A stretch of DNA of 64,000 nucleotides from Methylocystaceae bacterium (GCA_009773555.1 WSXZ01000017.1:40024-104023); one strand, 5' to 3'; counted from the first letter of the stretch, positions 7,402 to 17,358 are shown. The notes: a model not told the origin generated them from the sequence alone. Numbers and translations: made by a program.

Positions 7402-9689
7402 TATACCCCGCTCTGTCCCGGCACACTTGTATGCGCCGGCGCTTTTTCAGCCTGTGCGCCAGCCGCGCGTGACTCCTCTTTCGAGGACGTCTCCGCGGCG
7501 AGGGGCACGATGAGCCTGACGCAGGCCCCCCGACCCGACGGCGCGTCCAGCAGCTCCAGCCGGCCTCCGTGATCCTCGACGATTTTGGCGACGATCGGCA
7601 GGCCGAGTCCGGTGCCGTCCGATCGCGTCGTCATGTAAGGCTCGAGCAAGCGCTGCCGGTTCATCGCCGGGAAGCCCTTACCATTATCGATCACGTCGAT
7701 TTCCGCCATGCGATCACGCACATTCAATTTGATTTCGACTCGTCCCTTTTCTTGAGCGTCTTTTTCTTCGCGTGCGGCGACGCCTTCGACGGCGTTCTTC
7801 ACGATATTGGTGAGCGCCTGCGACAGCAAGCGGCGATCGAACTGTGCGATGACGGGCGTCTCAGGCAACTCTTCGACGATATCGAGATCGGCGTTGCCGA
7901 CGCGCATGAGGAACGCGACCTGCCGAATGCATTCGTTGAGATCGTCGCGCGCCGGGCGCGCCTTCGGCATACGCGCAAAGGAGGAAAACTCGTCGACCAT
8001 ACGCTTGATGTCGTCAACTTGGCGCACAATCGTGTCTGTGCATTGGTCGAAAATTTCTCGATCTTCCTGGATGACCTTGCCGTATTTGCGACGCAGCCGC
8101 TCGGCCGAAAGCTGAATCGGCGTCAACGGATTCTTGATCTCGTGAGCGATGCGCCGTGCGACGTCCGCCCAGGCGGAGGTGCGCTGCGCCATCACGAGGT
8201 CGGTGATGTCGTCGAGCGTCACGACATAGTTGTGATGTCCCGCATCGGCGCGCGCCGAGGTCACTCGCACATTCAAGGTGCGCTCGGCGACGCCGCGCTT
8301 GATGATGATCTGGCTTTGAACGGCGCGCGGAAAAACTTCCGCCGCGTCCTTCAGGATGGGAACGATCTCCGGCAAGACCGACGCCACCGAGGCGCCGACG
8401 GTCGCCTGCCCAGTCGGATCTGCGAGCGACAATTCCTCGGCTGAGCGATTAAGAATCGTGACGACGCTTTCCGAGTCCACGCCCATAACCGCGACCGGCA
8501 CGCCGGAGAGCACGGCCTCGGTGAATTCGCGACGTTCGTCATTGATCCGATTGGCTTCGATCAGCCGGTTTTGCTGAAGATTGAGCTCGGTCGTCATATT
8601 GTTGAAGACGTCGCCGAGGCGCGCCAAATCGCCATGCTGTTTGTCGACGTTGACGCGAACGTCGAGATTGCCGGCCGACACCTCGTCGGTTGCGGCGATC
8701 AGGTCCCGGATCGGCGTCACCAGCCGATCAGCGAAATCCAGTCCGAACCAAATAGACGACAGCAGCATGATCGTCGTTAGAAAGGCGTACATCAGCACGA
8801 AGGCCCGCTGCACGGCGGCGCGATAGGCGTCGAAAACGTCGTAACTGCTGATCAGGCTTTGAGCCTGTTTGGGAAATTCCACCGCGATCGGGTCAATTGG
8901 CCGAGTGACGTAAAGGAATGTGTCCTGAAAGGCGCTGAGCGCGCGCAAAGCGACGAAGCTCTTGCCGTCATCGATCACGAGGCACAGAGGCTCCCCGCGC
9001 CGCGCGTCGTCGAACTCGGATTGCGGCGGGGCGATGATGATGGAGGCGGCGTTCTGCGCCACGTCGACGCGATCGAGAATTTCGCCGTTGGATTTCACCA
9101 GCGCCGCGACGGAGAAGCCCAGGAAATACGCTCGTGACTGAAATATTTGATGAAAATACGGACGGTCCGAGTTGTAGAGAATGGCCGCGCGATCGAGGTC
9201 GGAAGCCGTGAGCTGCGCCTCCTGAAGCAAGGCCCGGCACTGACTCTCGCGGAACACGGCCGCGGCTTCCGCCGTATTGTGGACGAAGACCTTGACGCTC
9301 GACATGAAGGCGGGATTGAGCACGCGCTCCAGAGTCAGCGATCCCGCCACGGCAAGCAGAATCGCCGGAATCAAAGCAATGACCGCGAAAAAGCCGACCG
9401 TGCGCACGTGAAGGCGCGCCGCCGCTTCGCCGCGCCGCCAGACGCGGTAGAGGCGCCAGGCTTTGACGATCACCATCGCCAGCAGAACGGCGACAAAGAC
9501 GCCGTTGATGAGGAGCAACGGCAAGAGGCGGTCGTCTGTCGGCGATATCGCGCCGAATTCGGCCACGACCAGGAATGTAGCCAAAGCGCAGCCTACGGCG
9601 CCGATCACGATGATCGGGCCGAACCAGCTGCGAAACGGCGTTCTGCCTTTCGCCTTTGGCGGAGAAGCCGAGTCTCCGGTCAGGGCCAT
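7401..9689 (-). CDS. ntrY: membrane sensor histidine kinase NtrY
   Basis: A 762-residue sensor kinase. Hydrophobic segments near residues 22-45, 58-80 and 95-120 precede a periplasmic region, another membrane segment near 290-315, a HAMP domain, a PAS domain, HisKA with the phospho-acceptor His near 514 in [20 protein letters not shown], and HATPase_c with DNGKGFP and DGTGLGLPIV. The C-terminal tail is Ala/Glu-rich. The stop overlaps the ntrX start by one base, so the two are co-translated. Upstream, ntrC ends in the same direction after about 55 bases. Confidence 0.95.
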   Translation of the reverse strand: MALTGDSASPPKAKGRTPFRSWFGPIIVIGAVGCALATFLVVAEFGAISPTDDRLLPLLLINGVFVAVLLAMVIVKAWRLYRVWRRGEAAARLHVRTVGFFAVIALIPAILLAVAGSLTLERVLNPAFMSSVKVFVHNTAEAAAVFRESQCRALLQEAQLTASDLDRAAILYNSDRPYFHQIFQSRAYFLGFSVAALVKSNGEILDRVDVAQNAASIIIAPPQSEFDDARRGEPLCLVIDDGKSFVALRALSAFQDTFLYVTRPIDPIAVEFPKQAQSLISSYDVFDAYRAAVQRAFVLMYAFLTTIMLLSSIWFGLDFADRLVTPIRDLIAATDEVSAGNLDVRVNVDKQHGDLARLGDVFNNMTTELNLQQNRLIEANRINDERREFTEAVLSGVPVAVMGVDSESVVTILNRSAEELSLADPTGQATVGASVASVLPEIVPILKDAAEVFPRAVQSQIIIKRGVAERTLNVRVTSARADAGHHNYVVTLDDITDLVMAQRTSAWADVARRIAHEIKNPLTPIQLSAERLRRKYGKVIQEDREIFDQCTDTIVRQVDDIKRMVDEFSSFARMPKARPARDDLNECIRQVAFLMRVGNADLDIVEELPETPVIAQFDRRLLSQALTNIVKNAVEGVAAREEKDAQEKGRVEIKLNVRDRMAEIDVIDNGKGFPAMNRQRLLEPYMTTRSDGTGLGLPIVAKIVEDHGGRLELLDAPSGRGACVRLIVPLAAETSSKEESRAAGAQAEKAPAHTSVPGQSGV

Positions 9690-9744
9690 GGCGCCTGTAT
9701 AGGCTCCGCCCGCGCCGGTGGCAATTGAACGGCCAGAAGAGTCG

Positions 9745-11217
9745 CTATCGCGGTGAACGCATCAGGCGGATGTCGAGATCGTTCACTTTTTTGCGCAGCG
9801 TATTGCGGTTCAGTCCGAGTAATTCCGCCGCCTTGATCTGATTGCCGCGCGTCGCCGCAAGCGCCGCGGAGACAAGCGGGATTTCGATCTCGCGAATGAT
9901 CCGGTGATAGAGACCGGGCGGCGGCAACTGATCTCCATAGTCGCGGAAGAGCTTGGCGAGATGGAGTTCGACGGAACTCGAAAGCGTTTGTCCGTCGGAC
10001 AATTCTTGCGAGGTCGCAGCGGCGGCTGAGCCTTTGTCGCCCGGGTCAGCCTGCCGAATCTCATGCTCGAGTTCGGTCTCGACAAGCTGATCGGAAATGA
10101 CTTCCTGCGGGTGCAGCGCGGCAAGCCTGCGGATGAGGTTTTCGAGCTCGCGGATATTGCCCGGCCAGCGATATCTCTTCATCCGGTCGAGCGCGGCCTG
10201 GTCGATGTATTTCTGCGGCAGTCCTTCGCTCGCCGCCACCTTGAAGAAGTGATGCACGAGGTCGGGAATGTCCTCCGCGCGCTCGCGCAGCGGCGGCAGC
10301 CGAAGCGGCACGACGTTGAGGCGGAAGTAGAGATCCTCGCGGAACAGGCCCTGCTGGATCAGGATCCGCAGATCCTTGTTGGTGGCGGCGATGATTCGGA
10401 CATTGGTCTTGATCGGCGTACGCCCGCCCACGGTCGTGTATTCGCCCTGCTGCAGCACGCGAAGCAGCCTGGTCTGCGCCTCCATCGGCATGTCGCCGAT
10501 CTCGTCGAGAAACAGCGTGCCGCCCTCGGCCTGCTCGAAGCGGCCGGCCGATCGCTGGTTGGCGCCGGTGAAGGCGCCCTTCTCATGGCCGAAGAGTTCG
10601 CTTTCGATCAGATCGCGCGGAATCGCCGCCATGTTGACGGCGACGAAGGGGCCCTTCTTGCGCTTTCCATAGTCGTGCAGGGCGCGGGCGACGAGCTCCT
10701 TGCCGGTTCCCGACTCGCCATTGATCATGACGGTGAGGTCGGTCTGCATCAATCGCGCGAGCGAGCGATAGATTTCCTGCATCGCGGGGGAGCGGCCGAC
10801 GAGCGGCATTCCCTCGATTTCGTCGTGGCGGTCATCTTCGGGCTGCTTGCGGGGCTCGGCCATGGCGCGGCCGACGATGCCCACCAGCTCCTTGAGGTCG
10901 AAAGGCTTGGGCAGATAGTCGTATGCGCCCCGCTCCGACGCCCGAATGGCGGTCATGAACGTGTTTTGCGCGCTCATGACAATGATCGGGAGTTCGGGAC
11001 GAAGCTTCTTGATGCGCGGCAGAAGCTCGAAAGCGTTCTCGTCGGGCATGACGACGTCGGTGACGACGAGATCGCCCTCGCCCGACTGCACCCACCGCCA
11101 CAAGGTCGCGGCCGCGCCGGTGGTGCGCACTTCATAGCCCGCACGCGAAAGCGCCTGCGCCACGACCGTGCGTATGGACGCGTCGTCGTCAGCGACCAGA
11201 ATTTCTCCTCGCGTCAT
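9745..11217 (-). CDS. ntrC: nitrogen regulator NtrC (sigma54 activator)
   Basis: A 490-residue NtrC. The receiver has Asp54 in VVTDVVMP. The AAA+ domain has GESGTGKE, an intact EKGAFTGA loop for sigma54 contact, [11 protein letters not shown], and [12 protein letters not shown]. The C-terminal HTH is [20 protein letters not shown] 11217 has GGGAG nearby and places the conserved N-terminus [12 protein letters not shown] at the start; an earlier in-frame ATG at 11253 would overlap ntrB. In contrast to NtrX it has all residues needed to activate sigma54 promoters. Confidence 0.96.
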   Translation of the reverse strand: MTRGEILVADDDASIRTVVAQALSRAGYEVRTTGAAATLWRWVQSGEGDLVVTDVVMPDENAFELLPRIKKLRPELPIIVMSAQNTFMTAIRASERGAYDYLPKPFDLKELVGIVGRAMAEPRKQPEDDRHDEIEGMPLVGRSPAMQEIYRSLARLMQTDLTVMINGESGTGKELVARALHDYGKRKKGPFVAVNMAAIPRDLIESELFGHEKGAFTGANQRSAGRFEQAEGGTLFLDEIGDMPMEAQTRLLRVLQQGEYTTVGGRTPIKTNVRIIAATNKDLRILIQQGLFREDLYFRLNVVPLRLPPLRERAEDIPDLVHHFFKVAASEGLPQKYIDQAALDRMKRYRWPGNIRELENLIRRLAALHPQEVISDQLVETELEHEIRQADPGDKGSAAAATSQELSDGQTLSSSVELHLAKLFRDYGDQLPPPGLYHRIIREIEIPLVSAALAATRGNQIKAAELLGLNRNTLRKKVNDLDIRLMRSPR

Positions 11218-11245
11218 TGCTTGGGTCTCCCGCCTTTGCGAGATG

Positions 11246-12418
11246 TCATGCACGCCGTTCCTCGCGTTGATCGGGCCGCTTTGCCCTGTACATCGGCATC
11301 AAAACCCGAAACGTTGTCCGTCTGGGGAGGGACTCGCACTCCACGATGCCGCCGTGGTCGTTGATGATCTTCGCAACCAGTGCAAGTCCGAGGCCAGTTC
11401 CTGTCGACTTGGTGGTGACAAAGGGATCAAAGAGATGCGCGGCGATGTCTTCCGGAACGCCGGGGCCATTGTCGCGCACACAGAACTCAAGCGGCAGTCC
11501 AATGGGGCTTTTCTCGCCAAGCGCGCGCAGGCTGACCCCGGGCCGGAAAGCGGTCGAAAGTTCGATCTCCCCATCGACGGCTTCGCCGACGGCTTCCGCC
11601 GCGTTCTTCACGAGATTGAGGAATGCCTGCACCAATTGATCGCGGTTGGCGTAAACCGGCGGCAGCGATGGGTCGTAATTCTCGACAAAGCGAACATTGC
11701 GGGCGAATCCGCTCTGTGCGACGCGCTTCACGTGATCCAGCACCGAATGGATGTTCACCTGCTCGCGCTGCAATGGACGCGCGTCGGAAAAAACCTCCAT
11801 CCGGTCGACAAGACGCACAATCCGATCGGTCTCGTCGCAAATCAGCCGCGTCAGCGCGCGGTCCTGATCGCCGAGCGCCGATTCGAGCAGTTGTGCGGCG
11901 CCGCGAATTCCGGACAGCGGATTCTTGATTTCATGCGCCAGCATCGAGGCCAGCCCAGAAACCGAGCGAACGGCGCCACGATGAGTCAGTTGCCTGTCTA
12001 TTTTGTCGGCAATCGTCCGCTCCTGCAGCATGACAAGCACGAGCCCGTCGCCTTCGGGCAGCGGCGCGCAATGAACGTCGACGCGTCGGTCGGCCTCCTG
12101 GCCTGGGCGGCCGAGATCGACCTTGTATTCGTTGATTGTCGCGCCACGTTCGCGAACCTGCTCGATGAGCGCGGTGAGCGGCGATCCGAACGGCAGCAGC
12201 CGATCGAGCGACTGCCCGATGAGCAGAGGCTTGCCGAGTTCGAAGAAGGCCTCAGCGGCGGCGTTGGCGTCCTCAATGACGCCATCGCGGGCGACGGTCA
12301 GAATCGCGTTGGGCAGAGCCTCAAGCATGCATGATCGGCCGGCGTCATTGATGATCTTGAGCGGCTCGTAGCCGCCGCAATGTGCACTATTGCGTCGAGG
12401 GCGGTCGTAAACGCTCAT
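11246..12418 (-). CDS. ntrB: nitrogen sensor kinase NtrB
   Basis: A 390-residue cytoplasmic histidine kinase with no membrane segment. A PAS domain (about 30-140) is followed by HisKA with His162 in [20 protein letters not shown] and HATPase_c with [20 protein letters not shown] and [11 protein letters not shown]. It phosphorylates NtrC and normally receives the nitrogen signal through PII. The ATG overlaps the dusB stop (ATGA) and ntrC starts 28 bases after its stop, giving the classic dusB-ntrB-ntrC operon. Confidence 0.95.
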   Translation of the reverse strand: MSVYDRPRRNSAHCGGYEPLKIINDAGRSCMLEALPNAILTVARDGVIEDANAAAEAFFELGKPLLIGQSLDRLLPFGSPLTALIEQVRERGATINEYKVDLGRPGQEADRRVDVHCAPLPEGDGLVLVMLQERTIADKIDRQLTHRGAVRSVSGLASMLAHEIKNPLSGIRGAAQLLESALGDQDRALTRLICDETDRIVRLVDRMEVFSDARPLQREQVNIHSVLDHVKRVAQSGFARNVRFVENYDPSLPPVYANRDQLVQAFLNLVKNAAEAVGEAVDGEIELSTAFRPGVSLRALGEKSPIGLPLEFCVRDNGPGVPEDIAAHLFDPFVTTKSTGTGLGLALVAKIINDHGGIVECESLPRRTTFRVLMPMYRAKRPDQREERRA

Positions 12419-13464
12419 GCCGCGATCCCCTGCTCTGCAGGCTGCGCCTTCAGAAAAATCAGCTCTAGCAGCCGCGCCGCCTCGTCCGGCGAATCTGTGG
12501 TGACCAGCGCCTGGCGCGCGTCGCCTGCGGCATGTCCCGCCGAGCGACCGACGAGGCGATCGACATAGGCGGCGAGATGTTTGCGCGCGTGCCTCAACCC
12601 GGCCGACGCGCCCATCGACGCAAGCAGACCTTCGAGGTGTTCGCGCGCGATGTCGGCGCGCTGCGCCAGCGTGGGCGGCGCGCGCCGCTCGCCGGTCTGC
12701 AGAAAATGCGCGATATCGCCGACGATCCAGGGCTGCCCCAGGGCCGCCCGCCCGATCATGACCCCGTCGGCGCGCGAATGCTCGAGCATCTCCACGGCGT
12801 CGTCTTCGCCGCCGCAGTCGCCGTTGGCGACCACCGGTATCCGCACCGCCGCTTTCGCCGCCGCGATCGCCCGCCAATCGGCGCGGCCTGCATAAAACTG
12901 CTGGCGCGTGCGCCCATGCACGGTGATCATCGCGGCGCCTTCGTCTTCCGCGCGGCGCGCCAGCTCCGCGACGTTTCGGGTCGCTTCATCCCATCCCAAC
13001 CGCATCTTGACGCTCAGCGGCACGCATATTGCCTCGCGTGCTGCAGAGATCAGCCGCGACGCCTGATCGAGATCGCGCATCAGCGCGGCGCCCGCGAGGC
13101 CTCCGGTGACACGCTTGCAAGGACAGCCCATGTTGATGTCGATCCAGTCAGCTCCAGAGGATTCGGCGCTTCGCGCGGCCGCCGCCATTTCCGCCGGCTC
13201 GCGCGCGGCGATCTGAATGACCCGGGGCCACTCGCCCGCGCATTCCAGCCGCATCGCCGTTTCGCGATCGCCGCGGGCGACGCCAGCGGCGGTCACCATC
13301 TCGCTTACCGTCGCCGACGCCCCCAGACGCGACGCGATGCGGCGCATGGTCGGGTCGGTCACGCCGGCCATCGGCGCGAGCAGCGCGCGACCCGTCAGCG
13401 TGATCCCGCCAATGCTCAAAGGCGAAGGGGCAAAGCCAACGCCTAGTTTTTTGGCAGTAGCCAT
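12415..13464 (-). CDS. dusB: tRNA dihydrouridine synthase DusB
   Basis: A 349-residue FMN-dependent tRNA dihydrouridine synthase of the NifR3 group. Visible features are [17 protein letters not shown] at the start of the barrel, catalytic Cys114 in [37 protein letters not shown] and VVANGD, and the FMN phosphate site [16 protein letters not shown] 13464 is chosen because homology begins right after it. First gene of the ntr operon, divergent from ispDF across 100 bases. Confidence 0.94.
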   Translation of the reverse strand: MATAKKLGVGFAPSPLSIGGITLTGRALLAPMAGVTDPTMRRIASRLGASATVSEMVTAAGVARGDRETAMRLECAGEWPRVIQIAAREPAEMAAAARSAESSGADWIDINMGCPCKRVTGGLAGAALMRDLDQASRLISAAREAICVPLSVKMRLGWDEATRNVAELARRAEDEGAAMITVHGRTRQQFYAGRADWRAIAAAKAAVRIPVVANGDCGGEDDAVEMLEHSRADGVMIGRAALGQPWIVGDIAHFLQTGERRAPPTLAQRADIAREHLEGLLASMGASAGLRHARKHLAAYVDRLVGRSAGHAAGDARQALVTTDSPDEAARLLELIFLKAQPAEQGIAA

Positions 13465-13564
13465 CTTGCCCACATCATAAGCAGTTCTCTTCGCACTTGC
13501 AACATAGCATTTCTCCGGCCCGTCGCCATTTGACGGCGTTGGCGAAAACCGACAGAGAGCGGCC

Positions 13565-14776
13565 ATGGGCGCCGCTCACCACATTCCTTCCATCGCCATC
13601 CTGATCGTCGCCGGCGGGCGCGGCGCGCGGGCGGGCGACGGCCTGCCCAAACAATATCGACCGATCGCCGGCATGACGCTGCTCGCCCGAACGCTGCATG
13701 GGCTGCATATGGCCATGCCCGAGGCTGCGCTCAAGGTCGTCATCCATAAAGACGACCTCGACCATTATGCGGCGAGCGTCGCGGAGCTCTCCCCTGCCGA
13801 CCGGGCGCGACTTCTGCAGCCGGCCTTCGGCGGCGCGAGTCGGCAGGAAAGCGTCAGGAACGGCCTCGAGGCGCTCGCGAGCGAGGGCGCGCCGGACATC
13901 GTGCTGATCCATGACGCGGCGCGTCCTTTCGCGGACGCCGCGCTCATCGCCCGCGCGATCGAGGCGGCCGAGATTCATGGGGCCGCCGCCCCCGGCGTGC
14001 CGCTCGCCGATACGATAAAGGAGATCGACGCCGCCGGCGTCGTCGTCGCGACGCCCGACCGCGCGCGGCTCCGCGCCGTGCAAACGCCGCAGTCCTTTCG
14101 CTTCGATCTCATAAGGGAAGCCCATCGCGCTGCGGCCGCCGGCGGGCGCGATTATACCGACGACGCCATGATCGCCGAAGCCGCCGGCGTGAAGGTGCAT
14201 ATTTTCGAAGGCGACGCCGCCAATTTCAAACTCACGACGCAACAGGACTTCGCCCGCGCCATGGAGCAGTTGAAGCAACCCGCATTCGCCGATCTGCCCG
14301 ACATCCGCATGGGTCAGGGCTATGACGTCCACGCCTTCGGGCCCGGCGATTCCGTCTGGCTCGGCGGCGTCGCGGTCCCGCATACGCATGGTCTCGCCGG
14401 CCATTCCGACGCCGACGTGCTGTCCCACGCCATCACCGACGCCATTCTCGGCGCCATCGCCGAGGGCGACATCGGCGCGCATTTCCCGCCGTCCGATCCG
14501 CAGTGGAAGGGCGCGGCGTCGTCGATCTTCCTGGCGCGCGCCTGCGAACTCGTGCGCGCGCGCGGCGGCGCGATCGCCAATGTTGACGCCACCATCATTT
14601 GCGAAGCGCCAAAGATCGGCCCGCACCGGGAACGGATTCGCGAAAGCCTCGCGGCGACGATGGGCGTCGAGATCGGCCGCGTCGCGATCAAGGCGACGAC
14701 GACCGAGCGGCTGGGATTCACCGGCCGGCAGGAAGGCATGGCGGCGCTGGCGATCGCGACGATAAGGTTGCCGTGA
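13565..14776 (+). CDS. ispDF: bifunctional IspD/IspF (MEP pathway)
   Basis: A 403-residue fusion of two non-consecutive MEP-pathway enzymes. IspD (about 1-235) has VAGGRGARAGDGLPKQY, HDAARPF and TDDAMIAEA. IspF (about 245-403) begins MGQGYDVHAFGPGD, with the metal-binding His in GYDVH, HSDADVLSHA and GAHFPPSD. It makes CDP-methylerythritol and later cyclises CDP-ME 2-phosphate. The fusion is typical of alphaproteobacteria. It supplies isoprenoid precursors, including those for hopanoids. Confidence 0.96.
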   Translation: MGAAHHIPSIAILIVAGGRGARAGDGLPKQYRPIAGMTLLARTLHGLHMAMPEAALKVVIHKDDLDHYAASVAELSPADRARLLQPAFGGASRQESVRNGLEALASEGAPDIVLIHDAARPFADAALIARAIEAAEIHGAAAPGVPLADTIKEIDAAGVVVATPDRARLRAVQTPQSFRFDLIREAHRAAAAGGRDYTDDAMIAEAAGVKVHIFEGDAANFKLTTQQDFARAMEQLKQPAFADLPDIRMGQGYDVHAFGPGDSVWLGGVAVPHTHGLAGHSDADVLSHAITDAILGAIAEGDIGAHFPPSDPQWKGAASSIFLARACELVRARGGAIANVDATIICEAPKIGPHRERIRESLAATMGVEIGRVAIKATTTERLGFTGRQEGMAALAIATIRLP

Positions 14777-14863
14777 GAGTCTGATCGAACCTGCATCTGC
14801 TCCCAGTCGCGTCACTGCGCGCCGGACGCGAAGCTATCCAGTGTCGATGACGCGAATCGGCTT

Positions 14864-14970
14864 GTCATTCCCGACGCGCGCTTGCGCGCGATCGGGAATC
14901 CAGAGGCGCAACAAACATCCTCGTTATTGCTCTGGATTCCCGGTCAGGCCTGCGGCCTGCCGGGAATGAC
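14864..14970. repeat. palindromic intergenic repeat, family A copy 1
   Basis: A 107-base imperfect inverted repeat. It opens with GTCATTCCCGACGCGCGC and closes with GCCTGCCGGGAATGAC. Inner segments ATCGGGAATCCAGAG and CTCTGGATTCCCGG pair with each other. A diverged second copy lies at 15488-15589, on the other side of arfB. It looks like a REP/MITE-type element capable of folding into a long hairpin. Confidence 0.85.
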
Positions 14971-15037
14971 ACAGCGCGCAATGACGACTGGCCCGCATGA
15001 CCTGCTATAAAGCCGCCTCACAGAGCCGAGGCCCGCC

Positions 15038-15463
15038 ATGATCCGCGTGACCGATAGAATCGCGCTCCACGAATGGGAAATCGTGGAAGAGTTTGCGCGC
15101 GCGTCTGGGCCCGGCGGCCAGAATGTGCAGAAGGTCGAAACTGCGGTGCGGCTGCGCTTCGACATCCGCAATTCGCCCAGCCTCGCGGAGGATGTGAAGG
15201 CGCGGCTCGCGCGCCTCGCCGGCCGGCGGTTAACGAAGGACGGCGTCATCCTCATCGAAGCGCGCCGCCATCGCACGCAGGAGCGCAACCGGGCGGATGC
15301 GCTCGATCGCCTCATCGACCTCATCCGTATCGCGGCGGCTCCGCCGCCCCCGCCCCGAAAGAAGACCCGGCCGACGCTCGGCTCGAAAATCAGGCGGCTC
15401 GACGGCAAGAAGCAGCGCGGCGACGTGAAGGCGCTGCGCGGCAAGCCGACGCATGAGTTATGA
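15038..15463 (+). CDS. arfB: alternative ribosome-rescue factor ArfB (YaeJ)
   Basis: A 141-residue class I release-factor-like protein lacking the codon-recognition domains. The catalytic GGQ motif is at residues 26-28 (SGPGGQNVQKVET). The C-terminal tail is Lys/Arg-rich (RKKTRPTLGSKIRRLDGKKQ), the part that enters the mRNA channel of stalled ribosomes in ArfB. It hydrolyses peptidyl-tRNA on non-stop complexes. It stands alone between two copies of a palindromic repeat. Confidence 0.94.
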   Translation: MIRVTDRIALHEWEIVEEFARASGPGGQNVQKVETAVRLRFDIRNSPSLAEDVKARLARLAGRRLTKDGVILIEARRHRTQERNRADALDRLIDLIRIAAAPPPPPRKKTRPTLGSKIRRLDGKKQRGDVKALRGKPTHEL

Positions 15464-15487
15464 TCCGGCTGATCCGTGTTGGGCGAT

Positions 15488-15589
15488 GTCATTTCCGGCA
15501 GGCCGAAGGCCTGATCGGGAATCCAGGGCAAATCCAAGAACGCTCGTTTTACTCTGGATTCCCGGCGCGTTGCGCGCGTCGGGAATGAC
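15488..15589. repeat. palindromic intergenic repeat, family A copy 2
   Basis: A 102-base relative of the repeat at 14864-14970. It begins GTCATTTCCGGCAGGCC and ends CGTCGGGAATGAC, with central GGGAATCCAGGG and ACTCTGGATTCCCGG. The outer arms are exchanged relative to copy 1, as if it were inserted in the opposite orientation. It lies just downstream of arfB and may act as a terminator or RNA stabiliser. Confidence 0.85.
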
Positions 15590-15648
15590 ATCTGAGCCGT
15601 TCCAGGAATTTATTATGACATACGTAATGCGCATTTATGAGATACGTA

Positions 15649-16158
15649 ATGAGTGAACATACGACATACATAAAAGCTAATGCGCTTCTCGACAAAGCCC
15701 GCGCCAAAGCCTTGCGTCTTGCGAGCGCCGAATCCTGCACCGGCGGGCTCGTCGCCGCAGCGCTCACCGAAATCCCAGGCTCGTCCGATGTGTTCGACCG
15801 CGGCTTCGTCACCTACTCCAACGCCGCGAAATCTGACATGCTAGGCGTCGCGGACGCATTGCTCGAAGCGCATGGCGCCGTCAGCGCCGAGGTCGCGCGC
15901 GCCATGGCGCTGGGCGCCATTGATCACTCGCTGGCCGATGTCGCCGTCGCGGTGACGGGCGTCGCCGGCCCCGGCGGCGGTTCAAGTGAAAAGCCTGTGG
16001 GGCTGGTTTATTTCGCCTGCGCCCGGCGCGACGGCGGCGTCGACCATGTCGAGCGGCGCTATGGACCGCTGTCGCGCGACGAGATTCGCGCGGCTTCCGT
16101 CATCCAAGCGCTGGACATGATGATTGACGCCGTCGACGCGGCTCAGCGGCGGCCGTAA
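15649..16158 (+). CDS. pncC: CinA-family nicotinamide-nucleotide amidohydrolase
   Basis: A 169-residue protein equal to the C-terminal domain of CinA (PncC). Motifs are LASAESCTGGLVAAALTE with the catalytic Ser, GFVTYSNAAK, and VTGVAGPGGGS. It deamidates NMN to NaMN in pyridine nucleotide recycling. No good ribosome binding site is visible; ATG 15649 is preferred to ATG 15637, which would add MRYV. Both ATGs lie in a direct repeat of ATACGTAATG. The 3' end overlaps the end of the convergent COQ10-like gene by 16 bases. Confidence 0.88.
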   Translation: MSEHTTYIKANALLDKARAKALRLASAESCTGGLVAAALTEIPGSSDVFDRGFVTYSNAAKSDMLGVADALLEAHGAVSAEVARAMALGAIDHSLADVAVAVTGVAGPGGGSSEKPVGLVYFACARRDGGVDHVERRYGPLSRDEIRAASVIQALDMMIDAVDAAQRRP

Positions 16159-16583
16159 ACCTCATCGGCGCGCGTGGCGAAGGCGTCCGCATATTTGTGG
16201 AACGCGCGATCAAACATCGCGCCCATCACAAAGCCAAGCGCCGGACTCTTGAATCGCGGCGCGCCGCCGCTCGCCGCCGGCTCGTCGCGAAACGTCCAGC
16301 GATTGTCGAGTTTTCGAAACGGTCCCTCGGCGCACTCGACCCTGATGTCTAATTTGTTGGAGTCGGAGCAGACGCGGCTCACATAACGCTCGCAGATCGC
16401 TTTGAAGCCAACCTGCATCTCGATCAGCGACACCTCGACCCCAGGCGAGATCTCCGACCGTCGGCGGATGCGAACAGCCTCGCAGAGGGGCACGAATTGC
16501 GGATAGGATTCAACGTCGCGCACCAGGGCGAACATTTCTCCTGCGCTGTGCGGCACGTAGCGACGGTTGCGGAAACTCTTCAT
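16143..16583 (-). CDS. COQ10/RatA-like SRPBCC protein
   Basis: A 146-residue START-like (polyketide cyclase / COQ10) protein. Typical features are SAGEMFALVRDVESYPQFVPLCEAVRI near the N-terminus and GPFRKLDNRWTF in the middle. Mitochondrial COQ10 binds ubiquinone and supports its use in respiration; bacterial homologues are often labelled RatA toxins. A quinone role is more likely here. ATG 16583 (MKSFRNRRY) is chosen; the frame extends 17 codons upstream. In relatives this gene follows lipA, as it does here with one small gene in between. Confidence 0.88.
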   Translation of the reverse strand: MKSFRNRRYVPHSAGEMFALVRDVESYPQFVPLCEAVRIRRRSEISPGVEVSLIEMQVGFKAICERYVSRVCSDSNKLDIRVECAEGPFRKLDNRWTFRDEPAASGGAPRFKSPALGFVMGAMFDRAFHKYADAFATRADEVYGRR

Positions 16584-16713
16584 GAGCCAAGCTTCTAGTT
16601 CATTGACGAGAGCGGCAAAAGTCGGCGCCGTCACGCGGCTGGAACAATTGCGTCACGTCGCAGTTCTATCGACGAGCTCTCGCTGGCTCCTGAGATATTC
16701 TACGGAGGAAACA

Positions 16714-17208
16714 ATGGCGAATAAATCCGATTTCACGGCTGACGAATGGAAAAAACTGCTCGAATCGCCGCTGCTGGCCGGCTTCGCCGTCAGCGCTGGA
16801 GATCCGAGCGGCTTTATCGGCACCTTGCAGGAGGGTTTCGCGAGCGCCAAGGCTTTGGCGGCCGCAAAATCCGATCCGAACGCCGACGCTCTGATCAAGG
16901 CGGTTGTCGAGGACCTTCTCACGCCGGACGGACGCGCCGCGGCCCGCGACGGGGTGAAGGGCGTGGTCGACGGGGCCAAAGTGGAGGAGTTCAAGGATCG
17001 GGCGCTCGTCGAGTTGCGCCGCACCGCCTCCATTCTCGATGCCAAGGCGCCCAGTGAGTCGAAGGCGTTCAAGGACTGGCTCAACCATATCGCCAATCTG
17101 GTGGCGGAAGCGGGCGTCGAGGGCGGTTTTCTGGGCTTTGGCGGGGTGAAGGTCACCGACGCCGAACGCGCCACCCTGGCGGAAATCTCCACCGCGCTCA
17201 GCGCGTAG
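16714..17208 (+). CDS. conserved hypothetical protein
   Basis: A 164-residue soluble, mostly helical, Ala/Lys-rich protein. ATG 16714 is preceded by GGAGG at five bases, a strong start; the open frame extends much further upstream but that part overlaps the divergent COQ10-like gene. The sequence runs from DEWKKLLESPLLAGFAVSAG to a C-terminal segment VEGGFLGFGGVKVTDAERATL. No signal peptide or membrane helix. I do not recognise a functional family. Confidence 0.82.
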   Translation: MANKSDFTADEWKKLLESPLLAGFAVSAGDPSGFIGTLQEGFASAKALAAAKSDPNADALIKAVVEDLLTPDGRAAARDGVKGVVDGAKVEEFKDRALVELRRTASILDAKAPSESKAFKDWLNHIANLVAEAGVEGGFLGFGGVKVTDAERATLAEISTALSA

Positions 17209-17223
17209 CGAGGCTCGCGTACT

Positions 17224-17343
17224 ACCTCCCCCTTGGCGGGGAGGTCGCTCGCCAAAGGCGAGCGGGTGGGGTCTTCGGTTCACTAACGCGGCACACCCCA
17301 CCCGGTTCGCTTCGCGAACCACCCTCCCCGTGAAGGGGAGGGA
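17224..17343. repeat. large palindromic repeat with hairpin arms (family B)
   Basis: About 120 bases with nested inverted repeats: CCTCCCCCTTGGCGGGGAGG at the left arm, GGGTGGGGTC and the matching ACCCCACCC in the centre, GGTTCGCTTCGCGAACC, and CCCTCCCCGTGAAGGGGAGGG at the right arm. It lies between two convergent genes (the hypothetical protein and lipA) and could end transcription on both strands. Similar elements are frequent in Hyphomicrobiales genomes. Confidence 0.8.
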
Positions 17344-17358
17344 ATGCGCCCCTTCTGC

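Noticed and set aside
10063..12334. Forward frames of 433 and 388 codons opposite ntrC and ntrB
   Set aside because: Both lie antisense to clear NtrC/NtrB domains and have Arg/His-rich compositions without recognisable motifs.
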